Of a DNA stretch of 64,000 bases, positions 52,401 through 63,700 are shown in pieces; within the stretch, counting starts at the first letter, position 1; each line of letters starts with the position of its first letter. The notes below the pieces were generated by a model. That model had not been told where the DNA came from and did no database searches. It worked only from the letters and a program-made list of their open reading frames with translations. Both the position numbers and the translations under genes were made by a program. The DNA is from Haematococcus lacustris. Its lineage: Eukaryota; Chlorophyta; Chlorophyceae; Chlamydomonadales; Haematococcaceae. The DNA lies in the NCBI GenBank assembly GCA_030144725.1, contig JASKMD010000006.1:10865501-10929500 (forward strand). Reading direction: 5' to 3'.

Positions 52401-54694
52401 GCAGCCCCAATATGAGTCGCCTGTACCCGCGGGAGGACATCTGCGCCATGCCCCGGAGGGAGGGAGGGCTAGGCTACCCAGACCTTGCAGTCACGAGCAC
52501 CGCCATGCTGGCCAAGATGCTAGCCCAGTTGTGGTCTCCCCGGGTGCGGCCCTGGCAGCCCTTGGTGCACAGCCTGCTAGCCGACCCGCTTCACAGCCTC
52601 AGCACCTGGGTTATCACCAAGCCCTCAGCTTCCCCCTCGCGGTCCACCAGCCCTCGTCTTCAGGCCCACATTGCGGCCATGGCAGAGCTCTTCCCGCACC
52701 GCATAGTAGATCCAGCTGCGCAACAGTTTCACTCGGTCATGGCAGAGCCCTTGTGGTTTAACGCGCAAGTCCGTCTTCAGCCAGGGGCGGAGCTGGGTAG
52801 GGACCCCCTGGCAGCGGAGGCCAAACGGTGGACCCATATTCGGCATGTGTGGGAAGCCCTCCACCGGCACAGCTCTGCGTTCAGCTCGGCAGCCCACCAT
52901 GCCGCCGTGAGGTGGGAGGCGGACTATGTGAGGGCCACCCTACCAGAGGCCTGGCAACGGGTGGTGGACACCCATCAGCCTCCCCCACCGGAGTGGGAAT
53001 GCGTGAGAGCTAGCAGAGGCTTCCTTGTGAGGCGCTCCCCTTCCCAGCAGCCCACCCACTGGGTGGCCCCCTCGGGCAGGCTCGAACCCTTTGTAGAGGG
53101 TGAGGGCCCGCTGGGTGCCGTTCAGCCCGAGCCTGGGGCTTGCTGGGTGCCTGCAGCAGTGGTTCTGCTCGACAAGCCCAGCTACCGGCTGACCGTGGCA
53201 GAGCGGGCCAGGCATCTGCGCCCTCTCCCTTTCGCGCAAGCGGGAGCTGACCCTTTAGCTCCTCAGGGCCTAGAGCAGGGTCGTGGTAGGGTGCGGGGCA
53301 ACGGGCGAGGACGGGAGCGGGGGAGGGGCGTGGGGGGGGAGGAGAGGGGGGGGAGGGAGGAGGAGGGGACCCCATACAGTAGGTGGCCGAAGGAGGAGTG
53401 GTTGCTCGGGCCCTGGGACCAAGTGCAACTAGACCCTCAGGTTTGGGGCTTGGGCACCACGTCCATCCTGCAGTTCTCCGTCAAGCGCGCACGAGCTCGC
53501 CTCCTCCAGCTCAAACAGGCTAGCTCAGACCCTCGCTACCCCCCTCGTGGAGGCCTCTGGCCGCTGCTTTGGGGCCCACGGCCCTTACAGGAAGCGGGTG
53601 CTGCGTCAGAGGGAGCTGTGGGTGGGGATGGCCTTAGGGTCCTAGAGCAGCGGTGGCAGGAGTCTGCTGCCCACGCGGCTGAGAGGCAGGCTCAGAGGGA
53701 TAGGGAGCTAGAGGGTAGGGATGTGTGGAGTTGGCACGTCCAGGAGAGGCATGGCTCCCCCCCCCCTCGCTGGCAGGCCTGGAGGGCTAGCCCTCGACAA
53801 CGTCCCACCCCAGTCGACAGGGCAGCGGTGCAGGCTCAGCGCCAGCTTGAGGCTCAGCGCCTACCGAGGCAGGCTGGCAGGCGCACCCGCCACCGAGACG
53901 TTGAGGGAGACCCGCTCACGCCTGGTCGGCAAGACCAGTCCGGCCAGCCTTGCCTGGAGGTGTGGCAGGAGCTGTTGGACCCTACTCTCCGCCGGGAACA
54001 CGTCGTTGTCGCTTGGCGGATCCTTCACGGCAGCCTCATGGTGGGGGCCATGTGGGGCCACGTCCTTGGCGAGGCTGCGGGGCCCAGCTCCTTTGCTTGC
54101 CGGCTATGTCAGGCAGGGCCGCTGGAGACCCTCTCTCACGCCTTCCTAACCTGCCCCTACGTGGCCCCCGCGTGGGAATGGGTGCTGGACGTGTATGGTA
54201 GCCTAACAGGCACTCGCCCCCCCTCCGGTGATGCCCTCCTGCTCCTTACCGGGCGCCCTACCCGCGGCGAGGCACCCTCCTTCACTCCCCCCGATCCTCT
54301 GTTGTGGCGCCGCCTTCGTGTGGCCTACCTTGGGACAGTGTGGCGCCTTCGCACGATCGGCCCCGCCTCAGCCCTGCAGCCGGAGGCGATAGCTAGGAGA
54401 GTGGCGCAAGAGGTTATCCTCACCCTGTCCGCCGCCGTCAAGAGAGACTGGTTCCGGGTGGGGAGGGACATTCGCGTGGGCCTGGGGGGCACGGTCCCTT
54501 CCACCTGGTTCAAAGGGAGGGACCCGCAGCTTGCTGTGGGGTCTTTCGACCAGCTGTGGCCAGCCGCCTCAGGGGGGTGGTTCTCTCGCCAGCAGCGGCG
54601 TCCGCCCCTCGCCCCGGAGTTGTTCGTGCGCCTCTCCCTAGAGTGGCCCATCCCCGCTCCCCTTCCCCCGCCTTTGGACGCTAGCCCGCCGTGA
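49415..54694 (+). CDS. LINE ORF2: APE endonuclease and reverse transcriptase, 1759 aa
   Basis: Nicks target DNA and reverse-transcribes the element RNA at the nick. APE endonuclease spans about residues 10-270: LNVQGL, QECH (Glu45), GGDFN (Asp161) and TDHA (Asp260/His261). Reverse transcriptase spans about 570-800: YRPITLLNC, SAFILGRDI, LLDLAGAYDN (Asp668), LQGSGASPLYW and YADD (783-786). A zinc finger C-x2-C-x9-H-x4-C lies at residues 1562-1580, like zf-RVT of plant-type LINEs. No frameshift or stop interrupts it, so the element may be active. Low-complexity Gly/Arg/Glu stretches occur at about 835-890 and 1285-1315. Confidence 0.95.
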   Translation: MQRPGVAAFFEAVTLNVQGLTHPHKFQAILDWAADSPAQVFFLQECHRAECVWKWAESATGAKPCWRGLWFYTPGTGHSQGCLALFKPSTILVGCSQVHLQVAGAQGRVLRVDAELAGRPASLVCVYAPAQASQRAAFFSTCLPACLPLASERRLVIMGGDFNCILSPEDKVGTPRGGSTAHPVGWLGSRGQGAQQLQELVTERGLVDAWRHLRPGTRDFTHFSTPWQTGGRLDRWYIPAELVEWQLDSSILGLKPVHTDHAAVSLAVCPPNLPLTAPAPWQLHPAYLDDPDMMDRLRSFLQREAASHAAQMSSLPSPIPRDLHRARWAHIKQGLALHAQRFIRDRRRAQRALQRARERAAHAARTHLVQQLLEVEQLGEAALQAAVVVGEATALVGVTDRAEAAQRSLQASAVLDQVYGDSSSFYFFHRHQSAHTPTLITSLHLPNLPDQVADLTTPHGVQAACHAFQSHFSAASPLGVYAAKPVVPAARATLLASLTSRLTPTQADSSEGPGGDPMLSEEELGRALQGCAHSKAPGKDGLPMEVYDRLWPLLRPPLMAMLREALADTSSPAPLAEFLTGLVTLVPKAGKPRDQVTGYRPITLLNCDVRLVARALEDRLQRPLDLLVSPSQSAFILGRDIGDNVQFHLSLLEYLRQRGSPAWLLLLDLAGAYDNVSWDLLQATMEAMGFRQDGHVRWAQILHRGATSQVLVNGHLTNSFPLESGLLQGSGASPLYWCIVLQPLVSYLSSLQLAGQLNTPSIPVSPLASHMATLQPALPSKEYADDITITVLDRVKDGAVVVEALEVFRAAGGPALSLGKSQALPCAQQELQQGQQGWAGGGAGAHERGPGEAGGRLELGAGGGEPRGGEELGRRERQQQARGPKPLSESQGPSTGIPATREGVPVRHLGVPLGAVCDGVSSEAAFGGSAGAMTAASLSWTPQGLNLLGRVQVAQQCLASKPIYQMAFIKPSAAHGKAMAKAVKRFVAMSDLPQERSPNMSRLYPREDICAMPRREGGLGYPDLAVTSTAMLAKMLAQLWSPRVRPWQPLVHSLLADPLHSLSTWVITKPSASPSRSTSPRLQAHIAAMAELFPHRIVDPAAQQFHSVMAEPLWFNAQVRLQPGAELGRDPLAAEAKRWTHIRHVWEALHRHSSAFSSAAHHAAVRWEADYVRATLPEAWQRVVDTHQPPPPEWECVRASRGFLVRRSPSQQPTHWVAPSGRLEPFVEGEGPLGAVQPEPGACWVPAAVVLLDKPSYRLTVAERARHLRPLPFAQAGADPLAPQGLEQGRGRVRGNGRGRERGRGVGGEERGGREEEGTPYSRWPKEEWLLGPWDQVQLDPQVWGLGTTSILQFSVKRARARLLQLKQASSDPRYPPRGGLWPLLWGPRPLQEAGAASEGAVGGDGLRVLEQRWQESAAHAAERQAQRDRELEGRDVWSWHVQERHGSPPPRWQAWRASPRQRPTPVDRAAVQAQRQLEAQRLPRQAGRRTRHRDVEGDPLTPGRQDQSGQPCLEVWQELLDPTLRREHVVVAWRILHGSLMVGAMWGHVLGEAAGPSSFACRLCQAGPLETLSHAFLTCPYVAPAWEWVLDVYGSLTGTRPPSGDALLLLTGRPTRGEAPSFTPPDPLLWRRLRVAYLGTVWRLRTIGPASALQPEAIARRVAQEVILTLSAAVKRDWFRVGRDIRVGLGGTVPSTWFKGRDPQLAVGSFDQLWPAASGGWFSRQQRRPPLAPELFVRLSLEWPIPAPLPPPLDASPP

Positions 54695-55291
54695 ACGCGG
54701 TTCGCCTCCGGCCTGTCTCCAGGGGGGTTTTAGGAGGAGGGTGTGCCCGTTGGTCGTGGCTCTGCCGTTCGGGGTCTGTGGTCTGAGGAGCGACAGGGTC
54801 GGTTGGGGTGGGTTGAGTAGGGGGGGTTAGGAGGGGGGGGGCTTCTTTTGGTTTGGGGGTGGTACCAGTGGCTTCAAGGGCCTTGTAAGCGTTCTGGGTC
54901 TAGTCGCGTGGAGGTTGAGGTTAGGGGTAGTAACTTGGGGGTTGGGGCAGGGTCGGGCGTGGGGGTGGCGTTCCTAGGGGTTGTGGAGGGGGCGCAGGGT
55001 GTTTGTAGGGTCTAGTCGCTGGAGGGCTGAGGTTAGGGTTCTTGACGTGGGGGGGCGGAGCTGTGTTGGGAGTGGGGGTGGTGTTGGGAGGGGGTGTGGG
55101 GGTGTGTAGGGCGAGTGCAGGGCGTCTTTTCCTAGAGAGTGAGGGTGCTTGACGTTTTGGACGTGGTCTTTGTTTGGGTAGCTTCAGTCTTGTTTGGCTG
55201 TCCCTCTTTTTTCCCTTCAGACGGTGCTGCCTTCTTTGCTTTGTTCATCCTCGTTTTCCTCCTCTTTTTCTGGTTTGCTTGTAATTCTCGC

Positions 55292-55325
<34 letters not shown>
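54695..55325 (+). other. LINE 3' UTR and poly(A) tail
   Basis: A strongly G-rich 3' UTR (runs of G up to nine) turns T-rich before an uninterrupted A29 at 55297-55325. The tail marks the 3' end of the insertion. The next base starts direct-repeat copy B. Confidence 0.9.
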
Positions 55326-55326
<1 letters not shown>

Positions 55327-56668
55327 AGTTACATTGGCATCAGCTCACCTTGCATCAGACACCGGCTCACACCGGCTCACAGCGGCAGTGTTCAGCTCGC
55401 ATTCAGGCCTGTGGCCAGGGGCCAGGTAGGTATTGCACCCGCTTCAGCCCTTTGACTCACTGCAGCCCTTGTGACTCACTGCGTGGCGTGTGACCCAATG
55501 CAGGTTGTGTGACCTCCAGCCATGTCTTTAACACAGGCTTGTTAAACCAGCGCGAGCCTCTTACCCTTTCAAGTACCCACTTCAGCAGTCATAGGTGCAG
55601 GCTGATGTGCCATCCTCCGCCACCCGCCTCCCATCCGTCATCACCCTAGCCCTCCCCAGGGCGTCTTTTAAATAGTGGCTTGCAAATGCATTAGTGTTTA
55701 GGGATCTCGGCGAGGTGCCTCTACACATCTGGCCTCTGCTACCAGCCTTCACGAGTTGGGCCTGGTTTCAGTAGTGAATCTTGATATGAGGGTGATGACG
55801 GAACCTATGAAGGATGTTGGCTGGTTGATGAGCTTAGCCATTGCACGCTTTGGACAGCCCCCCTGGTGGCTCACAGCCCAGCTAGCCAGCCAGCCACACA
55901 ATAACACTGTTTGAGTCGGGTCAGTTAGTGGCTGCTAGTGGCTGCTAGTGGGTACTTCTGATCCGGCTCAAATGGAGGCCCTAGTGAGGGACAAGGGGGC
56001 TGGTTGATCGTCCCCAAGTTTCAAAGATGCACCAAAGAGCTGGTTGGTAGCGTTACACTGTGTGATACCAGCAGGTTACAGTCTTGTTGTGTGTGCGTTG
56101 TGAGTACAACTGGTTTGATTCCAGGACCTATGGGACCCAGGCGAGGCCATCATCTTAGTGGTGTAGATCGAAAAGTGTGGGTTGGAGCTACTAGGGTAGC
56201 TCTGGCTGAGCTGAAGTGGGCATTAGGCACACTAGCAGTGTCCTTCACAACAGCGATCTTGCAGCCTGTGTTCGATTACAACTTGGTGTAGCATGAGGAT
56301 TAAATCTTGATGAGCCCCGATTCTTTTGTCCCCAACAGGCCGGGCAAGCCCACAGGACCAGGCACATTTGCGCGAGGAGAAACACGGGCAAGCATGGGCA
56401 AGGAGCGGCACGGGCTCGGGGAAAGTATCTAAGTTCTACTATGTAATTTTGCCTGCTCTACACCTTGTCCATTTTCAAACCAGTTACAACTCCGTGTTGC
56501 CAGTGCCTGTATGGTGTCAATGGCAGCCAACCCATCATTTGCAGCAGTCTTAATCTAAGTGTGGTCCCTCTGTTGGTCACTTTGCCACAAGAAAAGAATC
56601 ACAAAAATCGAGCGATCTCTTGAGTCAAAAAAGCAAGTGTGGGTGGTTAAGGAGGCAGCAGGCTGGCA
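55326..56668 (+). promoter_or_regulatory. Upstream region duplicated with receiver-SPA copy B
   Basis: 1.34 kb before the ATG, duplicated together with the gene, so copy B keeps this much of the presumed promoter and leader. No exon or defined promoter motif is certain. Confidence 0.4.
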
Positions 56669-59600
56669 ATGAACCCGCCGAAGCCGTCCACAGTACATAT
56701 TTTGCTGGTGGACGACGAGCGTCTGAGTCGTGTGGTGGTGGCGAACCTGCTACGGAAGTGCAGCTACAAAGGTGGGTGCTGCAAGTGTCGGACAAGTATC
56801 TGTGGCCGGGACTAAAGTTGCCGTTACACAGGCTGCGAATGCATGCCCATTGCTCGACGCTTGTTATACCCTGATATCGGCCGATTGCAAATGGTCACGA
56901 GAGGTTGCGTGGTCCCCTGTGCACCTTGCACCTGAACTCTGGACTCTGTTTGTTTTCAGTCACCGTGGCAGAGGGAGGCAGCGAAGCTCTTCAGCTGCTT
57001 CAAGACAAACCTCCTGGGACGTTTCACTTAGTCTTGACGGTCAGTTACAGCCCTGCCACAGCCCCCTGGTGAAAGCATCAGCATCAGCGCTCAGCTGCCA
57101 GGAGCAGCCCATCAGCACTAGCAGCTGCGTCAACCCCAGGTTGGCTAGGGATTGCAGCATGTCCACCCAGCCCTCCAGCTCTTCACCAGCGCTTGCATCG
57201 AAGCTGTCAGCAGCACCAGCTGTCCTGGATCCCCCATGCTCTTGCTTTCTCCATGTCCAAGACGCAGTGTGACAGCTGCATGGATGCAGACATAGACATG
57301 CAGCTGCCCTTGTGGCTGCGGGTCCCCTCACTGTAGGATGTAATGATGCCGCAAGTGGGGGGCTTGGACCTGCTGCGTTACGTGCGATCTCACAAGCACC
57401 TGTCAGACCTCCCAGTCGTCAGTGAGTTTGCTCAGCTGCGGTGTCATCAAAGCATGCAGCAACAGAATCTACACCCTGTGCTGTCAGCATCGCTGTCGTG
57501 TCAACAAAGGCCCCGTTCAGCTGCAGTGGCCGCTGGCAGGGATGAGGCATGCAGGCCCATGTGCTGAGTGATCCTATGACATGATGCTGCATGGGGCAAG
57601 GGCTAGGCAGCAGTCTTGGACATAGTCAGGATCTCCAGGATATCCAGGCAGGATATCCAGGCAGGATCTCCAGGATCTCCAGGATATCCAGGCATATCAG
57701 GATATCCAGGCAGGTAGGCAATCAGGCAGGTGGGTAGGTAGGCAGGCAGGTAGGCTGGCGGGCGGGTGGGCGGGTGGGCAGGTAGGCACTTCAGCTCGGC
57801 TGCTGAGTAGTGACTTGCATGGGTGCGCTGTTCAGTGATGAGCGCGAGTGAGCAAGCAGAGATGATGTACACGTGCATCCGTGGTGGGGCTGAGGAGTAC
57901 CTGATCAAACCGGTGACCCAGAAGGAGGTGCAGAACATTTGGACACATGTCATCAAGCGCCTAAGCCTGGCCATGGATGCCGCCACACAGCGGGCACTGG
58001 AGGAGGCTGCTTCCTGTGAGGAGCAGGTGAGCAGACCCAGTCTCAATCCCTGGCCGCAGCAAGACCGTGCTTCAGCATCAGCAGACTTTCTTTGCCCCTT
58101 TGATTTCACAGCCACTTAGCATGGCTGGGTGCCAAGACCACAGCATGCAGGACATGTGTGTGACTATCGAAGACCAGGCAAGGCGTGGTAAGGCTCAGGC
58201 TGAGGCCCAGGTCAAGGCAACAGTGGATGTCCTGCCCCCCCCCTCCCTCCTGCCCCTTTCCCTCTCCCTCTTCCCACCCTGCCCTTCTGCTCTCACTGTA
58301 CTCTTGCACCACTTTTTGTATGAAGTTTTGGCACGTTCTTCATCACAACAGGCTGGCAAGCCAGATGGCGATGCCTTACATGCCATGCATGGCTTGCATG
58401 TTGCCGCAGGTGTCCCCTGCAAGTGGGGCTCCCTCACGTGGCCCCCTCCCCGTACTCCCCGCCCTTGCCTGCCCTTCTCACACCACCCCCCACTTCGTCC
58501 TCCACCCTCCTCACACTACTGCAGCTGGTGTCACAGTCCCAGGGTCACACTTCCCTGGGGCCAGCCAGCTGCAGGCTGCAGTGGGACACAGCCACACCGC
58601 CCAGTGGCAATGGCCAGTGCACAGCACAGGCCATCCAGGCAGCTTCCAGGCAGCTTCCAGGGCAGCCCATCATCCCTCCTCACTCCTGCTCACACATCCA
58701 TCCCAGGCCCAGGCCCAGGCCGGGCAGGCTCAGCCTCTGGACCACTACCTGTTCCCTATGACCAGTCAGGCTGAGGTGCTGCAGGGCTCAGGCGTCCAGG
58801 TGGCCGTGGCGCTGAGCTTAGAGCGGCAGCGTGGAAGAGGGCCAGCTGGCTTGCAGCACCCACTCCCCGCAACTGTCCAACTCCCAACCAACCTTCTCAA
58901 CCACCACCCCTGGACCCAGCAATTGGCCGAGGAGAGGGGAGGAGGAGGGGAGAGCCCGGCTGGGGAGGAGGAGGTGGGAAGGAGGTGGGAGGGAGGGGGA
59001 GGGGAGGAGGGAGGAGGAGGGACTGGGAGACAAGGGAGAGCGAGGGAGGCAGCAGGGGAGGGGGCAGCCCCAGCATCCAAGCGCATGCGCCAGGTTGCAG
59101 TGAGGCAGTTGCCTCTCGCCCCAGCCCAGCTGCAGCCCAGCCACCGGCAGGGCCTTACCACTGCTGGTGCTGGTGAACATGCTGGCAGTGCTCCCGCCCT
59201 CTCTTCTGCCAAGCACTGGCCAAGCATCAGCCAGGGGCCTGGCCGGGCGGGTGGGGCAGGCTGTGCGGCGGTAGGTACCGAGGCGGTGCCCCTGTGTGGA
59301 GTGTCCGCCCCTGTCAACCTGCTGGCGTGGCTGAGGGGTCAGGAGCGGAGGAGCACCCCCTTGGTGACAAAGCTACGCATCCTGGCTCAGGTAAAATGTG
59401 CTTGGCTAGTTAATCTCATAGATATAAATGGGCTGGCAGATCAAACATAAAAAAAATAGGCAGCAGCCATGCAAGCATGCATGTCCATGCGCATGCCAGC
59501 TATGGGTTGGGAAGTGAAGGTCCATGCAATGGGTTGGGCAGAGCCAGCATGAGTGCTGTGCATGTGTCCTGGATCAGGATGTATGTGCCACATGATGTGC

Positions 59601-60752
59601 ATGCAGCTCAATGCACCATGCCCTGGCTCTGCCACCTGCTACCGCTGCAGGTCCTGCTGCTGTCCAGGCCCCCCAAGGCCGGCACTGACCCCCTCCCATC
59701 ACTGCCCAGGGTTAGACCCAGCTCCTTCACCCTCCACCCCAACGGCAATGTCACTCTAAAGCCGCCCCAGCCCAAGTGTGACCATGCATGGAAGCCCATG
59801 CGTACCACCAGCCCCGGGCTGCCAGCCCCTCCCCCTGCCCTCCCCTCGCCCCCACTGACCCTGGCTCATCCCGGAGCCGGACACAGCCAGAGACGAAGTG
59901 CTCCAGGCCTGCCTGCATCCCTAAGGATGAATGGCCCTGACCTCATCAGCCACGGTGCCCAACTCTCAGGCTCTCTGAAGCACGATGTCATGACGCTAAG
60001 GCGGCAGCATACCCAGGTGCAGCAGGACGCGCAGGCGCTGCTGTTTGAGTTCATGCGGGGGAGGCACACACCTGCCCCTGCTGCTGCTGCTGAGCCTGCG
60101 CCTGCTGCCACTGCGGCTCCTGACCCACTGGCCCCTGGCGTTGGCGACCTGGTGGGGCAGAGGGTTGATGCGACGGGAGAGGTGGCTGGCAGAGGGGACC
60201 TAGGTGGGGCTGGAGCAGCTACAGCTGCCGCCCAGCAAGCCGGCTCTGGAGGGAAGGTGTTCGCAGAGGCAGCAAATGCAACAGACGAGCCAGTTGGAAA
60301 AGCTGCGACAGCAGCAGTAGCAGCATCAGGGGCAGCATCAGGGGCAGCAGTCAGCAGTCCAGGTGCAGGTACAGGCAGGGCAGGCCTGCCGTGCTGGCAG
60401 CAGGGGCAGCAGGGGCAGGGTGTGGGTGGGTCAGTCAGTGGTGCCGCAGCAGGCTGGGTTGGGGTGGGGGTGTCGGGGGAGGATGAGGCCTGCTACGCCA
60501 GCCCTGAAGAGCGGACTGGCGCTGTGCCGAGTACAGCATCAATCATGTACAGCCTGGGCGTTCTCATGTTTGACCTGCTGTACCAGGTGTGGTCTGACAT
60601 GTGTGACTTGCTGTCTTGACATGTGTGACCAGCTGGCATGGCATGTGTGACCTGCTGTTCTGGCGTGTGTGACCTGATGTGTCGCCATGTGTGACCCTGC
60701 AGCTGGAGAATGGCAGGCGCTGTGTGGGTGACGTGGGCCTAGGGATATAGAG
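55326..60752. repeat. 5427-bp direct repeat, copy B (right of LINE)
   Basis: Same sequence as 21400-26826. It starts directly after the LINE poly(A). Beyond 60752 the sequence continues naturally into intron 7 and exon 8 of the receiver-SPA gene, so B carries the original downstream flank, while A carries the original upstream flank (the Fanzor-like gene side). Confidence 0.95.
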
Positions 60753-63700
60753 TATTTGGTAATCCCACAGGAGTCCAGCCCAGGAGTCACACAGTGCTAC
60801 CCTACTCACTCTATGCCACAGTGTGATATGACCACATCTTTTCCTTGCAGGCACCAGGGAACACCGCCCAAGAGCAAGCTGCAGGCCGCTGCCAGGCGCT
60901 GCGGCAGCTGCACCAACGATGCCTGCCAGCCCCCTTCCTCCTGCAGTTTGTGAGTGTGGGCGCAGGCTCCTGTTGCTGCCATTGCACACGCCATCCTGGT
61001 CGTCCAGCTCACAGCCACTGCTAGCGTGGTGGGGCAGGAGGGAGCCGAGACCTAAGGCTGCGGGGGACCTAAGTGGCTGCCTGCTTGGCACGACAGGCTA
61101 TGGGAGACTAGGCCCAGGCAGCACAGGGGCCCTTACAGGGGTGACAGCCAGCACCCACTGAGCCAGCGTCTTCTTACACAGTAAAGTGCCTAATTCCGGC
61201 CACCCCGTTTCTCGTGTTCTCTTGATTCTTTACCGAAAGCCCCCGTTTTTTTTCCGCGCATCGCGTTGTTAGGTGGTTACTAGGGTGGTTGTCGCGCCGC
61301 ATCATGTTTGCGCGTTGTGGGAAGAGAGATTTCAACACTGCCGGGACCGCCGGTTTTAACCCCATCCGGAGTTAAGGCCCGGCCGCGACTACCAGGAGCG
61401 TTTCAGGAAGCTTCCTCAACGCTCCTAGATAACCCGTAGAGCCTTCCGCAGCCTCTGTGTGGTGTAGTGACTCTGGATTGTGTCGCAGTAGGTGCTGCGG
61501 GTCAGCCTACCGTGCATCTGCAGTCTCACTACCTGCCACCAGCCTCAGCTCTGTGCCTCTGCCTCCCTGCTGCCAGGCCAGGCGCTGAGTACGCACCAGC
61601 CTGCCCTTACTGTTACAGCTTACAACTTATAACTCTTGGCAACAACTCTTTGTTGCAGAGAGTCCTACAACTCTTGACAGCAAAGACCGGCTCGCACCTC
61701 CACACTCCCCTCACCCTCACACGCACCGGCCTGCCCTGCTTAGTACCCTGCAGTATGGGGCGGTATGCCTGGCTCCTCAGCACTGCCCTTGCCCGTGCCC
61801 CTGCTCCTGCCCCTGTCCCCTGCCCCTGCTCAAAACGCGCTTGCCGCTGCCCCTGCCCCTGCTGCTGCTGCAGTCCCAGGCCGCTGTCATCATCCTCACA
61901 CTGCTGCACCCCAGCCCCAGTGAGCGACCCAGCGAGGCTGACCTCCTGCAGAGCTCCATGCTGCGTCAGGTGGTGACGGCCCTGGCTGCCGCCCCCCCGC
62001 CGCCCCACCCACACCACCAGGTGATGATGCAGTGCGGGAGCTGCTGGGCTGGGCTGGGCTGGGCTGGCCTGTGCCGTGCTGGGCTGGGCTGGGCTGGGCT
62101 GGGCTACAAGTCTGGCATTGCCTGATTATGATGGCAATGGGTTCACACCGCTGAAGCTGTCAGCGCTTTGACTGCTTGGCTGACGAGTGTGGTAGGTAGG
62201 GAGGTAGGGAAGGGTGGGAGGAAGGCCCCCAGGGTGACTTTGAGACCGTCTGCAAAGGTCACATGGCTTGGGGGGTTCAACACTGCTTGGTTCAGCCCTT
62301 TCTTTTTGTTATATAGTCCATCCTTTTGCTTCCTACAGCTTTCTGCTTCCTGCTGCAGTGTTTGAGGTGACTCGACCGCTTCCTGCCCGACTGCCATGTC
62401 TAACGCTGGTGGCATTGGGCGGGGGTGTGCAGGGGGCGCAAGGCGGTATGGAGGGGCACAGCTGCGAGGCAGAGCTCCAAGCTGAGGGAGAGGAGCAAAT
62501 GGTGAGAGGGGGAGAAAGGATGGGGACCAGGGGCGGTGGGCTGAAGAGGGCTGTGTTGAGATTGGCAGATGATGAAAGCTGGCTGTGCTTTCCACATCCC
62601 TCGTTTGTGTCTCAATATCTTCCTGGTGCCATTGCGGCTCCCTGTGCTCCACACCAGTGATGGGCGATTGCGTAATAATGTAATAAGTCGGTAATAATCC
62701 AGCGCAAAAAACGGTAATAAGTCGGAAAAGTCGTCCTCAAAATGAGTGAACTTTATTACATCGGTAATAGCTCCACCGCCCGTCCGGTAGTCCGCTTATC
62801 ACTGATCCCCCAACAATGTATCCCATCTTCCGCAAACCCCAAAGCGGGCGGCTGCCCACCACAACCGAACATCCATCGCATCAAGGACGAGAGGCCCAAC
62901 CGCCTCGGTGCCAACCTGTCCAGCACTTCGCGTGTGTACCTTGACAAGACCTTCACCCTAAAGACGTTCCCATACAAAGAGGCCATTGATTACTGGATGG
63001 CTGGGGCATCTGCCAGGGGCCGTTACCTAGGGCACTGCGGCTAGGGCTACAGCCCAGCCTGTTGCATGCTGACGCACAAGGGTTAGGGTGTTGAGCTACA
63101 GCCCAGCCTGTTGCATGCTGACGCACAAGGGTTAGGGTGTTGGGCTACAGCCCAGCCTGTAGCATGCTGACGCACAAGGGCTAGGGTGTTGGGCTATGTT
63201 GGGTAGTTTTGTATCCAGGTCTAGGGAGTATGCTGTAATTATATAGAATTAGTTGGTGATTTTCGCGACATCAAGTATTTAATAGTTAACTATTTAAATA
63301 ATCTATTAAAAGTAATAAATAATCCCTGTTTTGATGTCTTTTATTACTCTGAGTAATACGTCTTTGGCGAATCGCCCATCACTGCTCCACACCCGCCTTC
63401 ACTCTGATCTTAAGTCTCCTCTCTGCCTCTTCTTGCTCTGTCCCCTCGCTTTGCTTCCGCTTGCATTGCCTAGTGGCTGCTGCATACACAAAGGACAGGT
63501 GCTAGGCAAAGTTGCAACAAGCTACACTGTCACCAGGAAGCAGGGAGCGTACAGGATGCTGCACTCACTGCATAGGGCCGCTGCCGCCGCTTTGGCCCCG
63601 CTGCCTAATGCTTGTGCCTCTGCCTGCCTGATGCCTGATGGTTGGGCCTCCCCTGTTGGCCGGCAGGCCAAGCTGCAGGCTGCTGCTGCAGCACAGGCGG

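Larger units (their letters stand above)
45294..55325 (+). mobile_element. Main part of L1-like LINE with ORF1, ORF2 and poly(A)
   Basis: Contains the continuation of ORF1 (45294-49412), ORF2 with endonuclease and reverse transcriptase (49415-54694), a G-rich 3' UTR, and an A29 tail at 55297-55325. The tail abuts direct-repeat copy B. APE-type endonuclease, YADD reverse transcriptase and a poly(A) tail place it in an L1-like clade. Confidence 0.9.

Noticed and set aside
61180..61480. Possible mobile element in intron 8 of the receiver-SPA gene
   Set aside because: Composition is unusual, but I found no terminal repeats, target duplication or coding remnant.
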